Shown here: positions 7,690 to 13,851 of the stretch, piece by piece
Position numbering within the stretch: the first letter of the stretch is position 1
Layout: each line of letters starts with the position of its first letter
DNA from: Zetaproteobacteria bacterium
Lineage (GTDB): Bacteria > Pseudomonadota > Alphaproteobacteria > Micavibrionales > Micavibrionaceae
DNA: 14,559 bases
Reading direction: 5' to 3'
Assembly: GCA_002747015.1 (NCBI GenBank)
Contig: NVXI01000006.1
Coordinates: forward strand, 117,370 to 131,928
Program-made: the position numbers and the translations under genes
The notes under the pieces: model-generated
Databases searched by the model: none
Told to the model about the DNA's origin: nothing
What the model saw: the letters and a program-made list of their open reading frames with translations, nothing else

Positions 7690-8385
7690 ATGGATTCTTC
7701 TGAGATATACCACGCGCCAAATTTACTTATCCTTATCTGTTTTATGAGTTCGATGGCCTTTGTTGTAAGCGCATCCCAATGGTTATGGCGGGTGAATAAA
7801 AATACTGCCAATGAATTGAGCGTTGGGTTTGATTCATCTATTTGGCGTGGCCAGATATTTAGTCTTCTTTTTGTTATGGTTCTTTCTATCTTGATTGGAT
7901 TATATGATTTCTATGTATATGCGCGTCCCGTCAATATTTATGGTGAAGTTTTAATATTGGGGGTGTTTTTTGCGTTTTCCTTTTTTGTGAAAAAATCTGG
8001 AGGTACGCGTCGTGTGTTATGTGTTGCACGTGAGGTGCTCTTTTTCGGCTTTGTATGTTTATTTGCGTGGGGGGTTACGATTGGTTCCGGATTTATTATT
8101 GCGCAAATTCTTAAAACCATTAGCGTGATAGAGCGCGATAATTTTTATGTGTTTGTTATCTTTTTATCCGGTGCATTGTGGAATATTCCGATTTTATGGG
8201 GGCATCGTAGGGCTTTGCATAACTCTGATGTGCGTGGTGCATTACAGGGCAGGGGCTTTCATAAGTTTCTTTGGCCAGTGTTGTTGGCCTATATTGTTAT
8301 TCTTATTCCCTTGATGATGCAGGATATTTCGAATTCTGATAAATGGCATGATATGCATAATATTAAGCCGATGCGTCAAATCTAA
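7690..8385 (+). CDS. six-helix inner membrane protein of unknown function
   Basis: The 231-residue protein is almost entirely hydrophobic, with six likely membrane segments at about residues 12-33, 55-77, 83-100, 115-141, 152-170 and 192-210. Basic residues (RR at 107-108, HRR at 172-174) sit in loops and would help set topology. I recognise no family motif. It begins 3 nt after the hydrolase stop codon, and little room remains for an independent ribosome binding site, so translational coupling is likely. The last 21 residues are polar. It could be a membrane partner of the hydrolase, but this is inferred from linkage only. Confidence 0.8.
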   Translation: MDSSEIYHAPNLLILICFMSSMAFVVSASQWLWRVNKNTANELSVGFDSSIWRGQIFSLLFVMVLSILIGLYDFYVYARPVNIYGEVLILGVFFAFSFFVKKSGGTRRVLCVAREVLFFGFVCLFAWGVTIGSGFIIAQILKTISVIERDNFYVFVIFLSGALWNIPILWGHRRALHNSDVRGALQGRGFHKFLWPVLLAYIVILIPLMMQDISNSDKWHDMHNIKPMRQI

Positions 8386-8418
8386 CGCCCATGTTCTTGT
8401 ATTGTTCTCTATGGGTGT
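8385..8418 (+). terminator. weak hairpin after the membrane protein gene
   Basis: ACGCCCAT (8385-8392) and ATGGGTGT (8411-8418) can form an 8 bp stem with one G-U pair and an 18 nt loop, starting in the stop codon. Only a broken T-rich stretch follows (ATCTCCTTTTG), so this is a poor terminator. Confidence 0.3.
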
Positions 8419-8495
8419 ATCTCCTTTTGTATAAAATTGTAAAATAATCAAAACGGCTCTTGATTTATATCCCTAATATTTGCGACATATAATGT

Positions 8496-9008
8496 ATGAA
8501 TGAAGATGATGATATTTTACGCTATGACAGAATGGTTGAGAACGCACTGAGAAGTGTGGTGCGCACTGCTATTGAAGAGGTTATGGAGAGTTATGATGGA
8601 TCAGGCGGTATGCTTGGTGATCATCATTTTTATATAACGTTCCTAACGGACTATCCCGGGGTTTCTATCCCTGAATATTTACGTGATCGTTACCCAGGGG
8701 AGATGACCATTGTTTTACAATATCAGTTTTCCGATCTTGCGGTTGATGACGAGAAAATGCAAGTGACCTTGTCTTTCAATGATGTGCCGGAAAAACTGGT
8801 TGTACCTTTAGGCGCGATTAGTATTTTTGCGGACCCATCTGTTAACTTCGCACTACAATTCCAGCCCCTTGGTGATGTTTTGGAAGAAGATCTTATCCTT
8901 CAGGAAATGCCTGATGGGGACGATGATCCTGATGATCCGAACGGATCGGGTGGCGGTAATGGTAAGACAGGAGAAGTTATTTCTCTTGATCAGTTCCGTA
9001 AGAAATAG
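8496..9008 (+). CDS. sspB: ClpXP adaptor SspB, alphaproteobacterial type
   Basis: SspB binds the tmRNA-encoded tag and hands tagged proteins to ClpXP. The 170-residue protein fits the alphaproteobacterial family (formerly DUF1321). It has an N-terminal helix (LRYDRMVENALRSVVRTAI, 8-26), a substrate-binding beta core with HHFYITFLT (43-51), PGEMTIVLQYQF (67-78), VPEKLVVPLGAI (97-108) and FADPSVNFALQF (111-122). Then comes an acidic Gly/Asp linker (about 138-156) and the C-terminal tail VISLDQFRKK (161-170), the typical ClpX-docking motif. The conserved (I/L)RYD supports the start at 8496, although no ribosome binding site is visible. The tmRNA gene that makes its ligand lies about 1.5 kb upstream, separated by the hydrolase and membrane protein genes. 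Confidence 0.93.
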   Translation: MNEDDDILRYDRMVENALRSVVRTAIEEVMESYDGSGGMLGDHHFYITFLTDYPGVSIPEYLRDRYPGEMTIVLQYQFSDLAVDDEKMQVTLSFNDVPEKLVVPLGAISIFADPSVNFALQFQPLGDVLEEDLILQEMPDGDDDPDDPNGSGGGNGKTGEVISLDQFRKK

Positions 9009-9072
9009 GCACAGTTATTCTGTTTAACTCTTTATTATGATATTTGTATTTATCGTATTTAAATGTGCCTAT
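9005..9072. repeat. 9 bp inverted repeat after sspB
   Basis: ATAGGCACA (9005-9013, overlapping the sspB stop codon) and TGTGCCTAT (9064-9072) are perfect inverted copies 50 bp apart around an AT-rich centre. No T tract follows the second arm, so it is not a standard terminator. Its role is unknown. Confidence 0.35.
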
Positions 9073-9113
9073 GTTCCTTAGAGTTTTACGCACATGAATG
9101 GGAAAGATGATAT

Positions 9114-10022
9114 ATGAGCTTATGGACTCCAGAGGCAGCGATTCGAAAAGAGCCTTATAGGGTTTTGTTGAAGCGCGGTGAATTCATTGATGTTGCCCGT
9201 GAATCGCGCGCGGTTGCATATAAAATTTATTATCCAGAAGGTCATGATCTGGATAAAATTCCAGTTATTCTATGGAGCCACGGTTTCGGTGGTAATCGCG
9301 ATGGCGCGGCATTCATTTCCCGTTTTCTTGCGGGGCAGGGCTATGTCCTTGTCCACATGACTCACACTGGAACAGATAGTAGTCTGTGGGAGGGAAAAGG
9401 CGGCCATGCGTGGGACGTGTTACAAAAAGCGATCATATCGCGCGAAACAACTCTAAACCGTATGTATGATGTTCCTTTTGTGTTGGATCGGCTATCTGAC
9501 TGGGCGCTGGAAAACCCTGATATTGGGCGCTATATGGATATGGCATGCATTGGTATGTCAGGGCATTCATTTGGTGCGATGACAACGCAGGTTATAGCGG
9601 GGATGATGTTCCCTAACATGGACGAGCAACTAACGAGTATGCGTGATGAGCGGATTTCTTGTGGTATTATCTACAGTCCTGTACCTATCGCACACCTAAC
9701 AGCTGCGCAGCCAGAAGATATTTACGCCGCGATTGATATTCCGCTGCTTCATATGACGGGAACCGATGATTCGTCGCCATTGGAAGATTATGGTTATGAG
9801 CATCGCCTGATTGTTCGTGAGTATGCGAACCATCCAGAGCAATATTTGCAGGTGTTAGAGGGTGGTGATCATATGGTTTATAATGGTACGCGTGGTAAAC
9901 TTGCCAAGAATCCAAAACGTGATGAACATGAAGAAGAAATCAAGCATGCCGCTCTTGCGTTTTGGGATGCGTATTTAAAAGGGGATGATGCGGCCAAATT
10001 TTGGTTGAAAGAGAATCTCTAG
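9114..10022 (+). CDS. alpha/beta hydrolase of the PAF-acetylhydrolase/dienelactone hydrolase type
   Basis: The 302-residue protein has a clear alpha/beta hydrolase core. VILWSHGFGGNRDG (51-64) is the oxyanion-hole strand and loop. GMSGHSFGAMTTQ (147-159) carries the GxSxG elbow with nucleophile S152. TGTDDSSP (215-222) supplies the acid (D218 or D219) and GGDHMVYNG (250-258) the base H253. The overall pattern is closest to the PAF-acetylhydrolase and cutinase-like branch often annotated as dienelactone hydrolase family. No signal peptide is visible, so it is probably cytoplasmic. GGAAAG stands before the ATG. Its stop codon lies 3 nt before the start of the ABC ATPase gene, so the two are co-transcribed. 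The substrate is unknown. Confidence 0.88.
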   Translation: MSLWTPEAAIRKEPYRVLLKRGEFIDVARESRAVAYKIYYPEGHDLDKIPVILWSHGFGGNRDGAAFISRFLAGQGYVLVHMTHTGTDSSLWEGKGGHAWDVLQKAIISRETTLNRMYDVPFVLDRLSDWALENPDIGRYMDMACIGMSGHSFGAMTTQVIAGMMFPNMDEQLTSMRDERISCGIIYSPVPIAHLTAAQPEDIYAAIDIPLLHMTGTDDSSPLEDYGYEHRLIVREYANHPEQYLQVLEGGDHMVYNGTRGKLAKNPKRDEHEEEIKHAALAFWDAYLKGDDAAKFWLKENL

Positions 10023-10025
10023 ATC

Positions 10026-10958
10026 ATGAAAAATGCGATTGAAATACGGGGTTTGAATAAGACTTATAAGGCAACGAAACGCACGAGCGAAAAAGTTGCA
10101 TTAAAAGATATTACGCTGGATATTCCAAGAGGCTCTATCTTTGGTTTGCTTGGCCCAAATGGAGCGGGGAAGTCTACGATCATCAATATCATGGCGGGGT
10201 TGGTGGTAAAAAGCTCTGGCTCAGTTAAAATTTGGGGTTTTGATATTGATGTGAATGAACGTAATGCAAAGTCATGCATTGGCGTTGTACCGCAAGAAAT
10301 TAATTTTGACCCGTATTTTACGCCGTTAGAATCGTTAGAGCTTCAGGCTGGATTATACGGTGTGCCAAAGGCGCAGAGAAAATCTGAAGAGATTTTGAAG
10401 ATTGTAGGGTTATATGACCAAAGAGATGCTTATGTGCGCTCGCTTTCTGGTGGTATGAAGCGCCGGATGCTTATGGCGAAGGCGATGGTGCATAATCCGC
10501 CTATTCTTGTTTTGGATGAGCCAACTGCGGGTGTGGATATAGAGTTGCGTCGCCAGCTTTGGGATAATGTTAAAATGTTGAATAAGCAAGGCGTAACGAT
10601 TTTGCTAACAACGCATTATTTGGAAGAAGCGGAAGAATTGTGTGATCGTATTGCTATTATCAATCATGGCGAAGTTGTTGTGTGTGAGGATAAGAAGGCG
10701 TTGCTAGATCGTGTTGATTGCAAGTGTGTGACTTTCCTTCTTGATCGTGATGCTTTTAATGCGGTAGAGGAATTATCACAGTTCGATTGTGTGTTGAGTG
10801 GTGATCGTGGTTTAAGTGTACGATATAATTCTACGGCGTTTAATGTAGGGAAAATAATCGAGGCAATCCAAAAAGCAGGATATGGCATTGTGGATATCAC
10901 AACGGTACAAAGTGATCTGGAAGATGTTTTTCTTCAAATGGTTTCTTCTTCCAGATAG
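10026..10958 (+). CDS. ABC transporter ATP-binding protein, YadG-like
   Basis: The 310-residue ATPase has Walker A GPNGAGKST (43-51), Q-loop Q90, signature LSGGM (140-144), Walker B LVLDEP (161-166) and switch histidine H197. The stretches VPQEINFDP (88-96), TAGVDIELRR (167-176) and LTTHYLEEAEELC are very like E. coli YadG, whose partner is the ABC-2 permease YadH. The C-terminal part (about 235-310) is the accessory domain seen in this group. Proteins of this kind energise an ABC-2 exporter, often for drugs or polysaccharides. No permease gene follows; the next 770 bp lack any gene of that size. The partner must lie elsewhere or have been lost. It forms an operon with the hydrolase 3 nt upstream. 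Confidence 0.92.
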   Translation: MKNAIEIRGLNKTYKATKRTSEKVALKDITLDIPRGSIFGLLGPNGAGKSTIINIMAGLVVKSSGSVKIWGFDIDVNERNAKSCIGVVPQEINFDPYFTPLESLELQAGLYGVPKAQRKSEEILKIVGLYDQRDAYVRSLSGGMKRRMLMAKAMVHNPPILVLDEPTAGVDIELRRQLWDNVKMLNKQGVTILLTTHYLEEAEELCDRIAIINHGEVVVCEDKKALLDRVDCKCVTFLLDRDAFNAVEELSQFDCVLSGDRGLSVRYNSTAFNVGKIIEAIQKAGYGIVDITTVQSDLEDVFLQMVSSSR

Positions 10959-11051
10959 GCTGTGATTCTTTTTAAACTTATTCCAAGTTTAGCACTTCTT
11001 TGTATAGGTTGGAGGAGAGAGTAAATATCATGGGTTGCTATCGAGAAATTT

Positions 11052-11080
11052 TTGTGATTGTATAGAATAATAAGTATATA
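11052..11080 (+). promoter_or_regulatory. promoter candidate for a small RNA
   Basis: TTGTGA (11052-11057) and TATATA (11075-11080) are separated by the ideal 17 bp. Transcription would start near 11087. No gene with a good start follows, but a strong terminator lies about 120 nt downstream. Confidence 0.4.
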
Positions 11081-11086
11081 TTTGAG

Positions 11087-11206
11087 TGGGCTCTTTGCCC
11101 TTTGCGATTGTTTAATAGTGGTAAGCAGTTTTGATGGGTTTGAGAAATTAAGTATTATAGTTTCCTAGGTTGAGAGCGTTCGGCGTTTTGCGTCGGGCGC
11201 TTTTTT
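11087..11206 (+). ncRNA. candidate small RNA of about 120 nt
   Basis: This stretch lies after the ABC ATPase gene and is bounded by a promoter-like pair (11052-11080) and a strong Rho-independent terminator (11175-11206). Near its start GGGC-TCTTT-GCCC (11088-11100) forms a short hairpin; the centre is AT-rich and mostly single stranded. I see no reading frame of note, and it does not match 6S, SRP or RNase P RNA as far as I can judge. It may simply be the 3' untranslated part of the ABC operon, whose transcript would share the same terminator. Confidence 0.4.
11175..11206 (+). terminator. strong Rho-independent terminator
   Basis: An 11 bp stem (11175-11185 and 11191-11201, with three G-U pairs) and a 5 nt loop is followed by six T (11201-11206). 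It ends the hydrolase-ABC operon, the candidate small RNA, or both. Confidence 0.85.
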
Positions 11207-11303
11207 CATTTTTTGGTGTTGATCTGAGTCTAAGTGTGACTGTAAATTATGACCTGATTGTTCCGTTAGTTTATAGTGCGAATGATAGCCTTGGTTGTAG
11301 AAA

Positions 11304-11641
11304 ATGGGTTCGTCCTTCTATTTTTTCAGTTTAGTACAGAATCTTATAAAATTATCCAGTTACGGTCCTTCCCAAGATAAGTTAGATTATTTTGACCATT
11401 ATCTGCCATTGCGCCGTATGGAGCTTTTATTTAGGCATTACCAGCAAGGAATAGGGACGTGATAACATTCAGTATGGAACACACACGCAAAACGTCATGG
11501 TAATTCTTTATATGGATTGGTGGCGTGTCTACGCTATATCTTGCTTATGCGTGGGTCATATTTTACTCTCCCTTCCTTGTTGATGTTAAAGCGGTTTACA
11601 CTAGGGTGAGATTTGTTTACAAGGGTGATGTTCAACATTGA
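11304..11641 (+). pseudogene. possible remnant of one or two small genes
   Basis: This is a weak call. A 52-codon frame runs from ATG 11304 to TGA 11460-11462 and has protein-like composition (for example SYGPSQDKLDYFDHYLPLRR). A GTG overlaps that stop (11459) and opens a second frame of 60 codons to TGA 11639-11641, broken by one TAA at 11501-11503. After the TAA this frame encodes a hydrophobic segment (IWIGGVSTLYLAYAWVIFY) and then VDVKAVYTRVRF. Neither frame has a good ribosome binding site and neither resembles a family I know. The rest of the gap from 10959 to 11730 holds no convincing gene on either strand; 11642-11730 shows nothing but the tRNA upstream region. Confidence 0.25.
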
Positions 11642-11730
11642 TAGGGCAGATGATTGTCTGGCGCCTATATCTCATTTGAGCAGAATATCGGAACTTGAGG
11701 GGGGCCTCGAGTTATTATTCAGAGCAATTC

Positions 11731-11806
11731 GCGCCCGTAGCTCAGGGGATAGAGCACTGGTTTCCGGAGCCAGGGGTCGCAGGTTCGAATCCTGCCGGGC
11801 GCACCA
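11731..11806 (+). tRNA. tRNA-Arg (anticodon CCG)
   Basis: A complete cloverleaf of 76 nt with encoded CCA. The acceptor stem GCGCCCG pairs with CGGGCGC, followed by A and CCA. The anticodon stem CTGGT/GCCAG holds the loop TTCCGGA, so the anticodon is CCG, reading the arginine codon CGG. The T arm CGCAGGTTCGAATCCTGCC is standard. Genes for tRNA-Arg are common integration targets, but I see no integrase gene and no second copy of the 3' end in this window. Confidence 0.97.
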
Positions 11807-11822
11807 TTTAAGTGTTGTAAGA

Positions 11823-13631
11823 TCAGTTACACTCACTACGGTAAGTACTTACGCGATCATCTTCAAAAAAGTTGTATGGGGGAGGACTGATTGGATCTCC
11901 ATTACACATTTCGTATGTACATGAAACTGTACCATTGCCGCAATCCGTTACTTTACATCTCCATGATTTGACTAATATATCTTCTGGAGGAAACAGCGAA
12001 TCTTCTTCACATGCGCATATGCCTGTATCTTCTGGGGGTGGTTCACCACTTTGAGGGCATACGCAAGCGTCTTGAAAATTATCCCATTCCGTACCGCTTT
12101 CTGGTGCACAACACTTACGCTCTAAATCCGGAAATTCACTCAAATCAAAATAATCAGGTGGACTTTCAGCTTCTCCACAACGTTTATATGTGCATTCAAC
12201 TTGTCCGGTATTACAATTCTCGTAACAAGCAGGTGCTTCTTTAATCATAATATCAAGCTGAGGGAAGTGAACGTCATTCTGGCAATTACATTCATTTCCA
12301 GATGGAACTTCACCATCTGGGCAAATACATGTTTTACGCCAATCATCCCATCTTAACTCTTCGGTTGGACAGGTCGGTGTATTAGGGCAGAGTTCATCAT
12401 ATCCGGTATAAGTACTGGGAACAATGGATAGCAGTGATAGATCAATATTTTTTGGTCTTTCACCACATCGTTGATATGTGCACTGTAATGCTCTTTTACC
12501 TTCGCGGCAGTCAGGGATGCATTCAACGGTGTTTACCCTTATATTGACGGCTTGTGCAACACTAGGGCGTCCTAATGCCGAGAATAAAATATCATTTGAA
12601 CAATCGTCCCGACAACGATGAAGGTCTGCAATCGAGCCATCTTCACAGCATTCTTCCATACTATAATAGGGCTCACCATTTTCGCAACGACCAATCGGGC
12701 ATTCGTCACTATAAGGAAATGTTCGTGCTCCCCCTATTTCACAAACGCAACTTCTTGCTTCCTCGTTATATTCCATATTTCTTGGACATTCTGGTTCGGG
12801 GCATGCTGAGGAATAGCCGCGAACGCTTCCTACAGGAATGGCATCTAAAGATAAACCGGAGAGAAAAGTGGTGGGGCCATCACATCTTTGGTATTCACAG
12901 CTTAAGCGTCGTGTTTCACAGTCAGGAACACATTCAATGTTGTTAACATGTATATCCCATGGTTCAAAAAAAATATCATTGCGACATTCTTCTCCGCACT
13001 CTCCATTTTCATTAGGTTCTGAACCATCGGGACAGAGGTCGTCTTCACACTCTCCTTCAGCATGATTGGGTGGTGATGAACCATCAGGGCAGCGGAAATC
13101 TTCGCACTCACCTTCTTCGTTGGGTTCTGAGCCATCAGGGCACATATCATCATCGCAGTTATCATCTTCGTTGGGTGCCGATCCGTCGGGGCAGCGGTTA
13201 TCTTCGCACTCTCCATCTTCGTTGGGTTCTGATCCGTCGGGGCAGCGGTCATCACATATTCCATCCATTCTAAAGGTACCATCAGCACATGGTTCTGGCT
13301 CTTCCCATGGGCAGCCAGGAGCCTCAAGCTGAGGGTCATCACAAGGGTTTACACAATCATGACTGTTATCATCATCGCATCCCCAATCTGCACCGCAACG
13401 ATCCATTGCGGCTTGCATTTCTTGTGGGTACCCAACGCCTGTGGGGTAACAGCCGCATATGGGATTATCTGGCATGGGCACATTTTCTACGTATGGTGCC
13501 CCGCCTCGCGGCCCATAGCCACAAGGGCATGTCCATTCAGGATCTCCACATATCGCAAATGCATTTTGGATGAGACATACAAACAAAAGAGAAATAAATA
13601 CTAAGAGAGATCTTAAGTTTACGATTTTCAT
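11823..13631 (-). CDS. secreted cysteine-rich modular repeat protein, 602 residues
   Basis: I recognise no family. Residues 1-26 form a signal peptide ending AFA before ICGD. The only N-terminal cysteine (C19, in LFVC) is not a proper lipobox, so export is by signal peptidase I. The mature part has 62 cysteines and is very acidic. Order: Cys-rich head (27-128); five acidic repeats CPDGSEPNEDGECED (first cysteines C130, C147, C164, C181, C200); then four larger modules starting at C216, C344, C450 and C541. Each has (N)D(I/V)xF, DIxV, a CxxxC-like pair, CxYxxC, then CxC; the fourth stops at its seventh part, C601. The even, paired cysteine spacing suggests disulfides formed outside the cytoplasm; the acidic repeats could bind calcium. 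No ribosome binding site is clear, but stops upstream leave no other start. Its stop codon lies 16 bp from the convergent tRNA. Confidence 0.85.
   Translation of the reverse strand: MKIVNLRSLLVFISLLFVCLIQNAFAICGDPEWTCPCGYGPRGGAPYVENVPMPDNPICGCYPTGVGYPQEMQAAMDRCGADWGCDDDNSHDCVNPCDDPQLEAPGCPWEEPEPCADGTFRMDGICDDRCPDGSEPNEDGECEDNRCPDGSAPNEDDNCDDDMCPDGSEPNEEGECEDFRCPDGSSPPNHAEGECEDDLCPDGSEPNENGECGEECRNDIFFEPWDIHVNNIECVPDCETRRLSCEYQRCDGPTTFLSGLSLDAIPVGSVRGYSSACPEPECPRNMEYNEEARSCVCEIGGARTFPYSDECPIGRCENGEPYYSMEECCEDGSIADLHRCRDDCSNDILFSALGRPSVAQAVNIRVNTVECIPDCREGKRALQCTYQRCGERPKNIDLSLLSIVPSTYTGYDELCPNTPTCPTEELRWDDWRKTCICPDGEVPSGNECNCQNDVHFPQLDIMIKEAPACYENCNTGQVECTYKRCGEAESPPDYFDLSEFPDLERKCCAPESGTEWDNFQDACVCPQSGEPPPEDTGICACEEDSLFPPEDILVKSWRCKVTDCGNGTVSCTYEMCNGDPISPPPYNFFEDDRVSTYRSECN
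12987..13244 (-). repeat. five tandem 51-54 bp repeats within the Cys-rich gene
   Basis: Five in-frame units of 17, 17, 17, 18 and about 17 codons encode variants of CPDGSEPNEDGECED. The units remain very similar at DNA level (on the plus strand, TTCGTTGGGTTCTGA and GGGCAGCGG recur), so the array is recent or kept uniform by recombination. Copy number may vary between strains. Confidence 0.85.
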
Positions 13632-13809
13632 ATGGGACGAGATATCAGTATGTTATTAGTTGCTCCAAATACACGCATAAGTCTATTTGATTTTGTAGGA
13701 GAATGCTAATCACTATTGATAGTTATCGACAGGATAAAATTTATTTTCTAACACTCGGCACCGGTTTATGAGTGTTGTAATTAAAGTGTTCGTATCTACC
13801 TTCACTAAG

Positions 13810-13851
13810 GCACGCCATTATATCACAGATGTCATCACTGCGTGGGCGTGC
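13810..13851 (-). repeat. 7 bp inverted repeat just after the DUF4132 gene
   Basis: GCACGCC (13810-13816) and GGCGTGC (13845-13851) abut the stop codon of the DUF4132-family gene. The loop is 28 nt and no T tract follows on the minus strand, so a terminator role is uncertain. The rest of the gap to 13632 shows only a second short inverted repeat, AACACTC/GAGTGTT at 13750-13776. Confidence 0.3.

Noticed and set aside
8488..8493. TATAAT just before sspB as its promoter
   Set aside because: Transcription would begin after the start codon at 8496, and the conserved N-terminal RYD segment argues for that start. No -35 box at a proper distance.
11030..11065. 11-codon frame MGCYREIFVIV after a GGAGG stretch, possible leader peptide
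   Set aside because: The GGAGG is about 14 nt before the ATG, too far, and no attenuator or regulated gene follows.
11731..11806. tRNA-Arg as the edge of an integrated island
   Set aside because: No integrase, no repeated tRNA 3' end and no transposase in the window; kept only as a low-scored question about the neighbouring gene's end.
11613..11924. 103-codon plus-strand frame through the tRNA
   Set aside because: It reads straight through tRNA-Arg and starts with TTG without a ribosome binding site; such frames over tRNAs are a common artefact.
12987..13244. Regular direct repeats that could suggest a CRISPR array
   Set aside because: The repeats are contiguous 51-54 bp units in frame within a signal-peptide protein, without unique spacers.
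12575..13573. Several plus-strand and other-frame open frames opposite the Cys-rich gene
   Set aside because: They mirror the repeats of the minus-strand gene, overlap one another and lack starts with ribosome binding sites.
13575..13580. Lipoprotein signal at LFVC in the Cys-rich protein
   Set aside because: Residue before the cysteine is Val, which does not fit a lipobox, and a good AFA cleavage site follows.
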